A stretch of 64,000 nucleotides of DNA from Lacibacter sp. H407 (lineage in GTDB: Bacteria > Bacteroidota > Bacteroidia > Chitinophagales > Chitinophagaceae). The notes below the pieces were generated by a model that saw only the letters and a list, made by a program, of their open reading frames with translations, had not been told where the DNA came from and did no database searches. Positions 45,038-54,402 of the stretch are shown piece by piece; the stretch's first letter is position 1, and each line of letters begins with the position of its first letter. A program made the position numbers and the translations under genes. Location: contig NZ_JBBKTU010000001.1 of NCBI RefSeq assembly GCF_037892605.1, positions 3,906,001 to 3,970,000 on the forward strand. The letters are read 5' to 3'.

Positions 45038-45529
45038 TTAAAGCCGTTCAATTTTTTGAATGAGTGATGTGGTTGATAAACCTTCCACCAGTTGAATTAT
45101 TTCCACCGTACCACCATTAGCAATTACCTCTTTTGCGCCAACAATTGTATCAATTGTGTAATCGCCACCTTTTACCATTACATCGGGCATAACCGAGGAG
45201 ATCAATTCAAAAGGAGTGTCTTCATCAAACAAAACTACCGCATCAACCATTACCAGCGAAGCCAGCAACAACGCACGGTTTTGTTCATTATTCACCGGAC
45301 GGTTATCGCCTTTTAATCGCTTGGTGGAAGCATCGCTGTTGAGTCCAACGATCAACACATCCGCAAACGATGCTGCCTGCACCAGCGAATGAATATGACC
45401 GGCATGAAGTATGTCGAAACAGCCATTTGTAAAGGCGATCTTCTTACTGAATTTGCGCCAGCGCATCAGTTCCTGTTGAAGCTGATGTGCATTAAGTATT
45501 TTCTGGAAAATGTGTTTCGTTGCTTTCAT
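45038..45529 (-). CDS. rfaE2: D-glycero-beta-D-manno-heptose 1-phosphate adenylyltransferase (RfaE2-type)
   Basis: 163 aa, nucleotidyltransferase fold with HAGH at residues 42-45 (the HxGH motif) in FTNGCFDILHAGHIHSL. It is the RfaE domain II of HldE, encoded separately as in many Bacteroidota. It transfers AMP to heptose-1-phosphate for the LPS inner core. It overlaps the flippase-like gene by 38 bases, so it is probably translated from the same mRNA. Confidence 0.92.
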   Translation of the reverse strand: MKATKHIFQKILNAHQLQQELMRWRKFSKKIAFTNGCFDILHAGHIHSLVQAASFADVLIVGLNSDASTKRLKGDNRPVNNEQNRALLLASLVMVDAVVLFDEDTPFELISSVMPDVMVKGGDYTIDTIVGAKEVIANGGTVEIIQLVEGLSTTSLIQKIERL

Positions 45530-46529
45530 TGCGTTTACGATTTAGAACGGGCAAAAGAATAAAGCAAACCAGGCCACCCAATAAGATCACCAATGTTTGA
45601 GCGATCCACAAGATCCATCCGAAAGTAAAGCCTGTAATTTGTGAGAGGCCATAGAGCATCAATATCTCCTGTACAATAAATTGATACGCACCAATACCGC
45701 CTTGCGTAGCGATCATCCCAATGCTGCCAAACGATAAAATGGAAAATGCTTCACGTGTACCAAGGTGCGATACTTCTTCCATCGCATAAAAACCAACCCG
45801 ACTGCTTAAGAAATATAATGTCCAGATAAGCACAGTATGAACAAGGAATAAACGACGTTGTTTAATATACCGCACACTGTTTAGGCCATGCCAGATGCCT
45901 TTGATCACATTCTTGATACGTTGAATAATACGGATGTGTGCAAAACGGGAGAGGAGCCAATAACAAACAAGGATGAAAGAAGCAGTAATGCCCAATATCA
46001 TACCAAGTCGCAACCACGAAAAGCCATCTCCTTTGCCCTTGAAAATTCCTTTCAGCAGATCCAGTGCATAGGTTCCAACAGTATCGATCTGCAAAAGAAT
46101 CGTAATCACAAATGCAGTGATCAAACAAACCAGATCAATGGCACGTTCAGCTACGATAGTACCAACTAATTTATCGGGAGCCACTTTTTCGTAACGTGCA
46201 AGCAATGTACATTTCAGCACCTCACCCAAACGGGGAAATGCAAGGTTGGCGAGATAACCGATCATAACGGCATTGAATACATTAAAAGTGCCGGGTTTAT
46301 AACCCAATGGTTCCATTAATATTTTCCAACGCAGAGCACGTACATAATGACTGAGCAGAAGCATCGCAAATACAGGAACGAAAAGCCAGTAGTTGGCTTG
46401 TTGTAACGAAACTTTTATTTGTGCCCAACCTTTGTCATCAATACCACGGGCCATCCACCATACCAGAAACAATCCAAGCCCGAGGAAAAATAAGAACTGT
46501 ACAGCGAGGATGATTCGTTTCTTCAGCAT
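45492..46529 (-). CDS. UPF0104 / lysylphosphatidylglycerol synthase TM-region (flippase-like) protein
   Basis: 345 aa, about eight transmembrane helices. LSHYVRALRWKILMEPLGY and IGYLANLAFPRLGEVLKC are the UPF0104 core; the final helices include SFGSIGMIATQGGIGAYQ. Members may act as lipid flippases or amino-acylated-lipid transporters; the substrate is unknown here. Between panD and rfaE2 it may move an LPS-precursor or lipid component, but that is inference from location only. Confidence 0.88.
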   Translation of the reverse strand: MLKKRIILAVQFLFFLGLGLFLVWWMARGIDDKGWAQIKVSLQQANYWLFVPVFAMLLLSHYVRALRWKILMEPLGYKPGTFNVFNAVMIGYLANLAFPRLGEVLKCTLLARYEKVAPDKLVGTIVAERAIDLVCLITAFVITILLQIDTVGTYALDLLKGIFKGKGDGFSWLRLGMILGITASFILVCYWLLSRFAHIRIIQRIKNVIKGIWHGLNSVRYIKQRRLFLVHTVLIWTLYFLSSRVGFYAMEEVSHLGTREAFSILSFGSIGMIATQGGIGAYQFIVQEILMLYGLSQITGFTFGWILWIAQTLVILLGGLVCFILLPVLNRKRNESNETHFPENT

Positions 46530-46544
46530 AATGTATGAGCCTGT

Positions 46545-46889
46545 CTAAAGTTTATTTGATTCTTTCGGAAACACAACCCATGGTGTAAAGCTTTTCGCTT
46601 TTTCAAAATCCATGGTTGCGTAAGATATGATAATTACCACATCTCCCACAGAACCTTGACGGGCAGCCGGTCCGTTCAAACAACAAACACCACTTCCACG
46701 TTTTCCTTTTATGAGGTAGGTTTCAAGACGATTCCCGTTATTTACATTCACCACCTGAATTTTTTCATACTCGATCATATTGGCGGCGTCCATCAGGTCT
46801 TCATCCAATGTAAGGCTGCCAACATAGTGCAGGTTGGCTTCTGTAATCGTAAGCCGATGAATTTTCGACTTTAATACTTCAATTTCCAT
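46545..46889 (-). CDS. panD: aspartate 1-decarboxylase PanD
   Basis: 114 aa. Self-cleavage site Gly24-Ser25 in [11 protein letters not shown] gives the pyruvoyl cofactor from Ser25. Other family residues are [16 protein letters not shown] and [12 protein letters not shown]. It makes beta-alanine, which PanC joins to pantoate. It lies 125 bases downstream of panC and 15 bases upstream of the flippase-like gene. A TAAATTTG -7 candidate lies at 46901-46894, so its leader could be very short. Confidence 0.94.
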   Translation of the reverse strand: MEIEVLKSKIHRLTITEANLHYVGSLTLDEDLMDAANMIEYEKIQVVNVNNGNRLETYLIKGKRGSGVCCLNGPAARQGSVGDVVIIISYATMDFEKAKSFTPWVVFPKESNKL

Positions 46890-46947
46890 TTGGCAAATTT
46901 ATAAGGAAAGTTGTCAAAAATGCGAAGTGCAAAGTTAGAGGTACGAT

Positions 46948-46979
46948 TGCGTACTTCTCACTTCGTATCTCGTACTTGA
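46948..46979. repeat. TACGATGTAC-type degenerate word repeat between panD and panC
   Basis: Contains CGTACTTCTCACTTCGTATC and TCGTACTTG. With upstream GCGAAGTGC and GAGGTACG (46921-46946) it can fold into a nested hairpin: CGAAGTG with CACTTCG and GAGGTACG with CGTACTTC. Confidence 0.6.
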
Positions 46980-47014
46980 AATCGCTGAATGTTACACTGA
47001 AAGTTTAGATTAAT

Positions 47015-47869
47015 TTAATCAGCAGCAGTCAAAACCATATTATCGATCAGGCGAACCTCGCCTAAATACGCTGCAATTACTGCTACCACGGGATCGGTGC
47101 CGTTCCAATGATCAAGTAACGCCAATGTATCAGCATGCGCCAGTTCGGTATAATCAACCCGAAATCCTTTTAATTCAAGAAAGGCTGTGGCTCGTTTTTT
47201 CACATCCGACAGAGGGCCTTGTTTCAATTCAACTTTCATTTGAGAAAGGGTTTGAAAAATGGCCGCGGCAGTAGTTCGTTGTTCCTCATTTAATCGCATG
47301 TTCCGGCTGCTCATCGCCAACCCATCTGCTTCACGAAGGGTAGGAGCGATGTGCATTTTTGTGGCGATGTTTTTTGTTTGGATCAAATGCGACACCACCA
47401 TGCACTGCTGATAATCTTTTTGCCCCATATATAAATGATCGGCATTCACGATCGTCAACAACCGATGCATTACCCGGCAAACACCCTGAAAATGGCCCGG
47501 CCGGTATTTGCCTTCAAGTACCGTTTCCAAAAAGCCTAATTCATATTGTTCAGCTTCTGCGGATTCATTCGGGTAAATCTCCTGAACGGAAGGAAGAAAG
47601 AGCACGTCCGTTTCCGCTGTCAGCAACAACTCAATATCAGCTTTGATCGTGACCGGATATTTTTCAAAATCCTTCGGGTCATTAAACTGGGTGGGGTTTA
47701 CAAAAATGCTGCATACTGTAAAACCGGCTTCCTGCTTGCTTTGTGCAATCAATGATAAATGCCCGGCATGGAGGGCACCCATGGTTGGTACAAAACCAAC
47801 CTGCCTCCCCTTTGCCTGCTGTAACCCGAGATGCTGTTTTAACTGCTGAATCGTATGAAAAATGAGCAT
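47015..47869 (-). CDS. panC: pantoate--beta-alanine ligase PanC
   Basis: 284 aa from ATG at 47867-47869 (a TTG at 47908 is less likely). Adenylyltransferase motif HAGH at about 34-37 in FVPTMGALHAGHLSLI, and the late DGLAMSSRN loop (KMSKS-like). It joins pantoate and beta-alanine with ATP. PanD makes its amine substrate and is encoded downstream. Divergent from the glycogen synthase-like gene. Confidence 0.95.
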   Translation of the reverse strand: MLIFHTIQQLKQHLGLQQAKGRQVGFVPTMGALHAGHLSLIAQSKQEAGFTVCSIFVNPTQFNDPKDFEKYPVTIKADIELLLTAETDVLFLPSVQEIYPNESAEAEQYELGFLETVLEGKYRPGHFQGVCRVMHRLLTIVNADHLYMGQKDYQQCMVVSHLIQTKNIATKMHIAPTLREADGLAMSSRNMRLNEEQRTTAAAIFQTLSQMKVELKQGPLSDVKKRATAFLELKGFRVDYTELAHADTLALLDHWNGTDPVVAVIAAYLGEVRLIDNMVLTAAD

Positions 47870-47928
47870 GAATGGTTGATTTTTAATGGTGCGGCTTTGG
47901 AAAAACAAGCCTTTTGGCTAAAATCCAT

Positions 47929-47936
47929 TACCTTTG
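47929..47936 (+). promoter_or_regulatory. candidate -7 promoter element (TACCTTTG)
   Basis: TACCTTTG matches TAnnTTTG and lies about 45 bases upstream of the glycogen-synthase-like gene's ATG at 47978. Confidence 0.5.
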
Positions 47937-47977
47937 CACACCTTATTAAATAGGTAATGATTCTTTAACAATCAGTA

Positions 47978-48796
47978 ATGGTAGCAGCAAAGAAAAGAAT
48001 TTTATTTATTGCCAGTGAAATGTCTCCGTATCTGGAAGAAACCGATTTTTCTTCGATCGTTAATCAGCTGGCAATTAAAGCAAATGATGGTGGATTCGAG
48101 ATCAGATGTATCATGCCCCGTTTTGGTGTGATCAATGAACGCCGTCACCGTTTGCACGAAGTAGTACGTTTAAGTGGTATCAACGTGTCAATTGACAACG
48201 ATGATTATCCACTCCAGATCAAAGTTGCTTCTCTCCCGAATGCCCGTTTGCAGGTGTACTTCCTGGAAAATGAAGATTTCTTCAAACGCAAATTCATCTA
48301 TCATGATGAAAATGAAAAATGGTTTGATGACAACGATCTCCGTTCCATCTTCTTTTGCAAAGGCGCATTGGAAACTGTAAAGAAATTCGGATGGCCTCCG
48401 GATATTATTCATTGCAGTGGCTGGATGACGGGGCTTATTCCAATGTATCTGCAAACAGCGTATAAAAAAGAGCCTGTTTTTGGAAACAGTAAACTCATTT
48501 ATACTGTTGGTCAAAATACATTTAAAGAAAAGCTGGGGGCAAAGTTTTTAAAACTTGCGAATATTCATGCAAGTATTAAAGACAAAGACCTGGAACCATA
48601 CAAAGATGTCAACAACACAGCCATGTTCCGTGGTGGTGCTACATATGCAGACGCCATTACATTTGGTGCTGAAAAAGTAGATAAGAAACTGCTGGAAGAG
48701 TTTGGCAAAGTGCGTGGCAAAAAGGTTTTACCATTTAAACCAGATGGTGATTTAACAGACTATTTACAACTATATACCGACCTTTCGTCGAAATAA
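47978..48796 (+). CDS. short glycogen/starch synthase-like protein (GT5 N-terminal domain only)
   Basis: 272 aa. RILFIASEMSPYLEETDFSSIVNQLA follows the glycogen synthase N-terminal GT5 start (E-x-x-P-x-x-K-x-G-G-L-x-D-x-x-x-x-L), with the K-x-G-G-L ADP-glucose loop changed to EETDFSS. The domain continues through IIHCSGWMTGLIPMYL and the YADAITFGAEKV region. The C-terminal Rossmann half of full-length GlgA (about 200 residues more) is absent. Similar short forms occur in Bacteroidota. Loss of KxGGL suggests altered or no synthase activity. Confidence 0.82.
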   Translation: MVAAKKRILFIASEMSPYLEETDFSSIVNQLAIKANDGGFEIRCIMPRFGVINERRHRLHEVVRLSGINVSIDNDDYPLQIKVASLPNARLQVYFLENEDFFKRKFIYHDENEKWFDDNDLRSIFFCKGALETVKKFGWPPDIIHCSGWMTGLIPMYLQTAYKKEPVFGNSKLIYTVGQNTFKEKLGAKFLKLANIHASIKDKDLEPYKDVNNTAMFRGGATYADAITFGAEKVDKKLLEEFGKVRGKKVLPFKPDGDLTDYLQLYTDLSSK

Positions 48797-48811
48797 TATT
48801 GTCATCATTCT

Positions 48812-50296
48812 ATGAATTTTCTCACACCGGAGATGCGCAGAAGAAGTTCGTTTTTGTTTATCCCTCTTTTTATTGTGATATTGATCAGCAGTTGTACCAA
48901 ATTAGAGCGTACAACGTTAGGTGGCGATTTATTACCAGGTGGCGATCGGTTGATAACAGATACCATGCTGTTACCCGTTGTAACCACTAATTTCATAGAG
49001 ATCGATTCGTCTTATATTGCAAAAGGCGATCAACATATTTTGGGTTATATCAACGACCCGATGTTTGGTACCACAACCGCAGCGATGTATTTCCAAATGC
49101 TGCCTACCTTGTACCCATTCAGTTTTCCGGTAGCCAAAGACAGTTTATTTCTTGATTCCTGTGTATTATCACTTGCTTTTTCGGGTGGTTATGGTGACAC
49201 GAATGCAGTATCGAAAGTGAATGTTTACAAGATCACTGATCCTACATTTAAATCATCCACTTTATACAGGTTAACACAAGCCCCTAATTTTTCAACGGCT
49301 GATTTTCTTGGATCTGCAGCGGTTACAATTCCGGATATCAGAAGAGGATACAGAGCCGATTACAAACCTGATACGATCTTTAATCAACTGCGTATTCGCT
49401 TAGATGATGCGTTTGGCCGTTTGTTGCTCGATCAGGATAATATCAATGGCGCCTTTAAGAACGACACCACATTTAAGAATTTCCTGAATGGATTTGCAGT
49501 AGTTCCCGACTCCACAAGCAGCGGAAATGTGATCAACTACTTTGTATTAAACAGTGAAACTTCACGTATCAATTTATACTACCGTTTAAAAACGAGAGAA
49601 GGAAAGGATACCAATACAGTTGCCCGTTTCACGTTTGTAGCTGATACAATACGCAGTGCGAATGCCAATAAAGTTTACCGGAATTATGCAGGCAGCACGG
49701 CGCAACCAATTCTTACAGCCAACCAGCCTTCGAGTTTGGTGTATGTACAGAGTGGCCCCGGCACAGCAGTTCGGATATCAGTTCCCGGATTAGATACGCT
49801 TGGCAATAAACCTTACATCATTCACCGTGCGGAATTGGTTGCCCAACAGGTGTACCAAGGCCCATTGAGTATTGAAAACATATTTGTTCCTCCGTTTCTC
49901 CATATGTTCAGCTACAATGCATCGAATGGCGTAGAACCGATTCCGTTTGACCAGCAATATTATTATGCCAATTCGTTCTCATTGAATTTGCGCAGTGATA
50001 CACTCTACACTATCGATAACAGTTATACAGGCGGTGGTACCAATTTTATTCGTGACGCATCCAACAATCTGATCACAGAATATAGGATGAACATGACCAG
50101 TTATTTACAGAACATTGTAAATGGACGGGCAACCCGGAGAGACTTCAAACTTTCAGCACCTTATTTTGCTGATTTTACCGGGAGAAAATCAAGCACAGTC
50201 TACATTAACCCGCTGGCTTATGGCCGGGTTCAGTTAGGTGGCGGCTCGCATCCAACTCAAAAAATGTATGTGCGTATCTATTACTCCAAGCAATAA
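48812..50296 (+). CDS. DUF4270 family lipoprotein
   Basis: 494 aa. Lipobox ILISSC with the Cys at about residue 28. The mature start TKLERTTLGGDLLPGGDRL is the DUF4270 opening in Bacteroidota, followed by GYINDPMFGTTTAAMYFQ. The body is beta-rich and likely folds on the cell surface or in the periplasm. Function is unknown. It lies 15 bases after the glycogen-synthase-like gene and may be transcribed with it. Confidence 0.9.
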   Translation: MNFLTPEMRRRSSFLFIPLFIVILISSCTKLERTTLGGDLLPGGDRLITDTMLLPVVTTNFIEIDSSYIAKGDQHILGYINDPMFGTTTAAMYFQMLPTLYPFSFPVAKDSLFLDSCVLSLAFSGGYGDTNAVSKVNVYKITDPTFKSSTLYRLTQAPNFSTADFLGSAAVTIPDIRRGYRADYKPDTIFNQLRIRLDDAFGRLLLDQDNINGAFKNDTTFKNFLNGFAVVPDSTSSGNVINYFVLNSETSRINLYYRLKTREGKDTNTVARFTFVADTIRSANANKVYRNYAGSTAQPILTANQPSSLVYVQSGPGTAVRISVPGLDTLGNKPYIIHRAELVAQQVYQGPLSIENIFVPPFLHMFSYNASNGVEPIPFDQQYYYANSFSLNLRSDTLYTIDNSYTGGGTNFIRDASNNLITEYRMNMTSYLQNIVNGRATRRDFKLSAPYFADFTGRKSSTVYINPLAYGRVQLGGGSHPTQKMYVRIYYSKQ

Positions 50297-50298
50297 GT

Positions 50299-50325
50299 TT
50301 TGAATTGTTTCACAGCTTATCTTTG
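50299..50325 (+). promoter_or_regulatory. candidate promoter for metK (TTTG ... TATCTTTG)
   Basis: TATCTTTG (50318-50325) is a perfect -7 match and TTTG (50299-50302) is a possible -33 at a shorter than usual 15-base distance. The leader to ATG at 50370 is about 38 bases, so a SAM riboswitch does not fit in it. Confidence 0.55.
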
Positions 50326-50369
50326 CGCCTTTCCGAGCTAAAACAACGGAACATCTAAACTCATTATTT

Positions 50370-51626
50370 ATGTCTTATTTATTTACATCTGAATCAGTTT
50401 CTGAAGGACATCCTGATAAAGTTGCAGACCAGATCAGTGATGCATTAATCGACAATTTTCTTGCGTTCGACTCTCAAAGTAAAGTAGCTTGTGAAACACT
50501 TGTTACTACCGGACAGGTTGTATTGGCAGGTGAGGTAAAGTCTAAAGCTTATCTTGATGTACAGGAAATTGCCCGTGGTGTAATTAAGAAGATCGGCTAT
50601 ACAAAAAGCGAGTACATGTTCGAAGCAAATTCATGTGGTGTGTTGAGTGCCATTCATGAACAAAGCTCCGACATTAACCAAGGTGTTGACCGTAAGAAAA
50701 AAGAAGAGCAAGGCGCCGGCGACCAAGGGATGATGTTTGGTTATGCAACCAACGAAACAGAGCATTACATGCCATTGGCATTGGATCTTGCACATAATCT
50801 GTTGATCGAATTAGCAGCTATCCGTCGTGAGAAGAATTCAAAAATGCCTTACCTGCGTCCTGATGCAAAGAGCCAGGTAACATTGGAATATGATGATAAC
50901 AACCAACCGGTTCGTATCGATGCGATCGTTATCTCTACACAGCATGATGATTTTGATGCTGAAGCAAAAATGCTTGCCAAGATCAAATCGGATGTGATCA
51001 ACATCCTGATCCCACGTATCAAATCAAAATATAAGAAATACGCTAAGTTGTTCAACAGCGATATTAAATACCACATCAACCCAACAGGTAAGTTCGTAAT
51101 TGGCGGACCTCATGGTGATACTGGTTTAACCGGTCGTAAGATCATTGTTGATACCTATGGCGGAAAAGGTGCTCATGGTGGCGGTGCATTCAGCGGTAAA
51201 GATCCTTCTAAAGTAGATCGTTCAGCTGCTTATGCTACCCGTCATATTGCAAAAAACTTGGTTGCTGCCGGTTTGTGTAGCGAAGTGTTGGTACAGGTTT
51301 CTTACGCAATTGGTGTTGCTAAACCAACTTCAATTAACGTAAATACTTACGGTACTGCAAAGGTTGATTTGAGCGATGGCGCAATTGCAAAGATCGTAGA
51401 AGGTATCTTCGATATGCGTCCTTACTTCATTGAGCAACGTTTGAAATTACGTAACCCGATCTACAGCGAAACTGCTGCTTACGGTCACATGGGTCGTGTA
51501 CCTGAAGTGGTTGAAAAAACGTTCAAGAGCCCCGATGGTAAAGTGAAGAAAGTAAAAGTGGAACTGTTTACCTGGGAAAAATTAGATTATGTATCGAAAG
51601 TGAAAAAGGCTTTCGGTTTAAAATAA
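50370..51626 (+). CDS. metK: methionine adenosyltransferase (S-adenosylmethionine synthetase)
   Basis: 418 aa. [13 protein letters not shown] (His in the active site) begins the first domain; the loop DQGMMFGYA and the C-terminal [19 protein letters not shown] with the metal-binding Asp are diagnostic of MetK. It condenses methionine and ATP into SAM, needed by the methyltransferases in this window. Length is 35 residues above E. coli, as usual in Bacteroidota. Confidence 0.96.
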   Translation: MSYLFTSESVSEGHPDKVADQISDALIDNFLAFDSQSKVACETLVTTGQVVLAGEVKSKAYLDVQEIARGVIKKIGYTKSEYMFEANSCGVLSAIHEQSSDINQGVDRKKKEEQGAGDQGMMFGYATNETEHYMPLALDLAHNLLIELAAIRREKNSKMPYLRPDAKSQVTLEYDDNNQPVRIDAIVISTQHDDFDAEAKMLAKIKSDVINILIPRIKSKYKKYAKLFNSDIKYHINPTGKFVIGGPHGDTGLTGRKIIVDTYGGKGAHGGGAFSGKDPSKVDRSAAYATRHIAKNLVAAGLCSEVLVQVSYAIGVAKPTSINVNTYGTAKVDLSDGAIAKIVEGIFDMRPYFIEQRLKLRNPIYSETAAYGHMGRVPEVVEKTFKSPDGKVKKVKVELFTWEKLDYVSKVKKAFGLK

Positions 51627-51650
51627 CCCACTACAAACCATCAATGTAGT

Positions 51651-51687
51651 AAACCCATAAGCTGAAAAGCTTGTGGGTTTCTTTTTT
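51651..51687 (+). terminator. intrinsic terminator of metK
   Basis: AAACCCATAAGCT (51651-51663) pairs with AGCTTGTGGGTTT (51668-51680), two G-T pairs, 4-base loop GAAA, followed by CTTTTTT. Confidence 0.9.
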
Positions 51688-51891
51688 ATGTTTCTTCAGG
51701 TTATATTTTTTTGGCATACTTAAACATTTGATATCTCAGCAGGATAGAGCCGAATACTTGCTACCGGCTGTTTAGTACCAAATAATGCTTTTTTAATGCG
51801 GTTTTGGAATGATGACTGGGGTTGCGATTCTTAAATATCTGTCGTATTTTGTTAGTGACCTTCCACATTTAGTAAACCCAATTTTATCAGT

Positions 51892-52788
51892 ATGGCATTA
51901 GATCTTTCTTTGCAGGTTGATATAATTGATGCAAAAGATTTATCAACTGAAGATTTCAATAAAAAATACTTTATTCCCCAAAAGCCGTTATTGATCAAGG
52001 GTCTTGCAAAGGAGCAGCCTGCAGGCAATAAATGGACAATCGACTTTTTCAAAGAAAAATGTGGCGATAATATTATTGAAGTGTTTGACAACAGGAATAA
52101 AGCGCACGAAAAATCAACCAGCTATTCCGGTGATGTAAAAATGAAACTGATTGATTTTCTGAACATAATTGAGAAAGATGAGTACAGTCCTTACAGAATG
52201 TTTGTCTTTGATCTCTATAAGCTATGCCCTTGGTTAAAAGATGATTTCTCATGTCCAAGGATCTTTAAAGGTTTATTAGATAAACTCGGTTTCTTTTTCA
52301 TGGGAGGAAAAGATACCGAAGTAAGACTTCATTTTGATGTAGACTACAATAACGTTTTACTCACGCAATTTTATGGTAAAAAAAAGATAGTTCTGATCGA
52401 ACCTAAATATTCAGCTTTGCTATACAAACTACCATTTAATACTCACTCCAACGTAAACCTCGACCATCCGGACTATGAGAAACACGAAGGGCTTGCTTAT
52501 GTAAAAGGTTATACCATTTTACAGGAAGAAGGCGATAGTCTTTTTATGCCTGCCAGATATTGGCATTACAATGTTTATAAAAGTGGCGGCATTGCAGTAA
52601 GCTATCGGAAATTACATCACAATCCACTTAAAAATATATCCGGCATCATCAGCATGGGTATACTAATGCCCATTGACAAATTGCTGACCAAAACTTTCAA
52701 CGACGGTTGGTTTGATTATAAAACAAGAGTAGCAAATAAAAATGCAGTAAGAGCTATTGAAAAATTCAAAACACAGACTTTACAATAG
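51892..52788 (+). CDS. cupin-like (JmjC/Cupin_8) protein
   Basis: 298 aa, no signal peptide. HFDVDYNN supplies the H-x-D iron ligands and WHYNVYKSGGIAVSY the distal His in the JmjC/Cupin_8 (hydroxylase-like) fold. The N terminus IDAKDLSTEDFNKKYF and LIKGLAKEQPAG resemble the family's entry. It may be a Fe(II)/2-oxoglutarate hydroxylase; the substrate is unknown. It starts a three-gene run (with the CPBP- and SDR-type genes) after the metK terminator. Leader (51688-51891) holds no further recognised feature. Confidence 0.85.
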   Translation: MALDLSLQVDIIDAKDLSTEDFNKKYFIPQKPLLIKGLAKEQPAGNKWTIDFFKEKCGDNIIEVFDNRNKAHEKSTSYSGDVKMKLIDFLNIIEKDEYSPYRMFVFDLYKLCPWLKDDFSCPRIFKGLLDKLGFFFMGGKDTEVRLHFDVDYNNVLLTQFYGKKKIVLIEPKYSALLYKLPFNTHSNVNLDHPDYEKHEGLAYVKGYTILQEEGDSLFMPARYWHYNVYKSGGIAVSYRKLHHNPLKNISGIISMGILMPIDKLLTKTFNDGWFDYKTRVANKNAVRAIEKFKTQTLQ

Positions 52789-52827
52789 AAACCATATTTC
52801 CTATTATCAAAAATTAAGGCATTGACT

Positions 52828-53547
52828 ATGGATGATCTTTATGCATGGAAACCAGAATTTACAAGTCCTGTTTTTGCGATCCTTTGTGTTACGATATTTT
52901 TTTCTGTTTATTGGTTTCTTTCAATCAATAAAAACATCAAGCTATCTTTTCTAACCGAATCACCAAATGAACAACGCTGGATCAACTATGTGTTATTTCA
53001 AAAACTGGCCGGCGCCTTCCTTTTTGGGATCATACCAGGTGTTTTGACATTGATGTTTACGCCGTATTCGCTATATGAACTTGGCGTACAATTAGGAGAT
53101 ATAAACGTGTCTTTGATTTATACGGCTGTAATGACTCCTTTGATAATTATTATGAATTTCTTTGCTGCAAGGAAACCTGAAAGCCTCGAAACATACCCAC
53201 AGATGCGCATTGCAACCTGGACAAAGAAAAGATTTCTGATAAATGCGTTAGGATGGGGGGCTTACCTCTTTGCTTACGAATTTTTGTTCAGAGGTATTTT
53301 GCTCATTATGTGTTACAACGCTTTTGGTTTTTGGCCGGCTGTCGCTATCAATATTGCTTTATATTGTTGCACTCACATACCTAAAGGGATGAATGAAACA
53401 ATTGGCGCTTTTCCGTATGGCATTCTACTTTGCTATATTACCATTGCTACAAACAGTCTTTTTGTATCTTTTTTCACGCATTGGATCATGTCTCTTTCAA
53501 GCGATTTCTTTTCTGTAAAGTATAATCCGAAAATGAAATTTGTATGA
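52828..53547 (+). CDS. CPBP-like (Rce1-type) membrane protein with altered first catalytic Glu
   Basis: 239 aa from ATG at 52828-52830, about six to seven transmembrane helices. The CPBP core is recognisable at YEFLFRG (150-156), CCTH (180-183) and FFTHWIMS (215-222). In the family motif EExxxR the first Glu is the catalytic one; here it is Tyr150, while Glu151 and Arg155 remain. It may be catalytically inactive or use a different residue. Overlaps the SDR gene by 4 bases (ATGA). Confidence 0.72.
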   Translation: MDDLYAWKPEFTSPVFAILCVTIFFSVYWFLSINKNIKLSFLTESPNEQRWINYVLFQKLAGAFLFGIIPGVLTLMFTPYSLYELGVQLGDINVSLIYTAVMTPLIIIMNFFAARKPESLETYPQMRIATWTKKRFLINALGWGAYLFAYEFLFRGILLIMCYNAFGFWPAVAINIALYCCTHIPKGMNETIGAFPYGILLCYITIATNSLFVSFFTHWIMSLSSDFFSVKYNPKMKFV

Positions 53548-54359
53548 GCGAAAGCGTTGCGGGCAAAATTGTAATTATTACCGGCTCTTCTATGGGAATA
53601 GGCAAAGCCCTTGCTATTTGGTTGGGCAAGTGTGGTGCAAAAATTATTATCAATGCACGTAATGAAACACGCCTTAAAGAAGCTGAAGCGGAATTGAAAG
53701 CTTTACAAATAGAAGTTTACTCGTTTGCCGGAGACATCACACAAGTACCAATAGCCGAAGCTCTTATTCAGTTTGCATTAAAGCAATTTGGAGTGATAGA
53801 TATTTTAGTCAACAATGCAGGTACATCCATGCGGGGAAGAATAGAATCGGTATCAGCAGATGTTTTGAAACGTATTTATGAGATCAATACCATTGCGCCG
53901 ATCATGCTTACTCAAATGGCCATCCCGTACATAAAAAAACAAAAAGGAAGTATTGTTTTTATTTCAAGCCTTGCCGGGTTAAAAGGCTTACCATTTATAT
54001 CCATTTACTGCTCTGCAAAAATGGGGCTTACCGCAATTGCAGATGCTTTGCGAATAGAGCATCGGGAAGATAAAATTCATGTGGGGCTGGTATATGTAGG
54101 AATTACAGCAGTAGAAAACGGCAAAACAACCATAGGGCCAAATGGTGAATTTATTCCGCTGGATGAAAGAAAGGGATGGCATGTTGCCAGCCTTGAACAT
54201 GTTGCAAAAAAAATAGCCCAAAACATTGTGTCACGGAAAAACAAAACTATCATCGGCTTGTCTGGAAAAATCTATTACACGCTGGTTCGTTTATTCCCAA
54301 CCTTAGCAGACTTGCTAACACGAAAAACGTACAAAAAACAAAAACAGCTCTACAGTTAA
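53544..54359 (+). CDS. short-chain dehydrogenase/reductase (SDR)
   Basis: 271 aa. TGSSMGIGKALA (TGxxxGIG cofactor loop), NNAGTS and YCSAKMG (Y-x-x-x-K) with an upstream Ser in SSLAG show a classical SDR with NAD(P). Its C-terminal tail is basic and hydrophobic (YYTLVRLFPTLADLLTRKTYK), consistent with membrane proximity. The reaction is unknown. It ends the cupin/CPBP/SDR set, suggesting lipid or ketone chemistry by context only. Confidence 0.85.
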   Translation: MSESVAGKIVIITGSSMGIGKALAIWLGKCGAKIIINARNETRLKEAEAELKALQIEVYSFAGDITQVPIAEALIQFALKQFGVIDILVNNAGTSMRGRIESVSADVLKRIYEINTIAPIMLTQMAIPYIKKQKGSIVFISSLAGLKGLPFISIYCSAKMGLTAIADALRIEHREDKIHVGLVYVGITAVENGKTTIGPNGEFIPLDERKGWHVASLEHVAKKIAQNIVSRKNKTIIGLSGKIYYTLVRLFPTLADLLTRKTYKKQKQLYS

Positions 54360-54402
54360 ATTATTCGTCTTGTAGAATTTCTTTTTATTGTTTCTTTACA
54401 CT

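Noticed and set aside
50297-50369. SAM riboswitch before metK.
   Set aside because: The leader from the likely start site is only about 40 bases and shows no SAM-I, SAM-II or SAM/SAH core.
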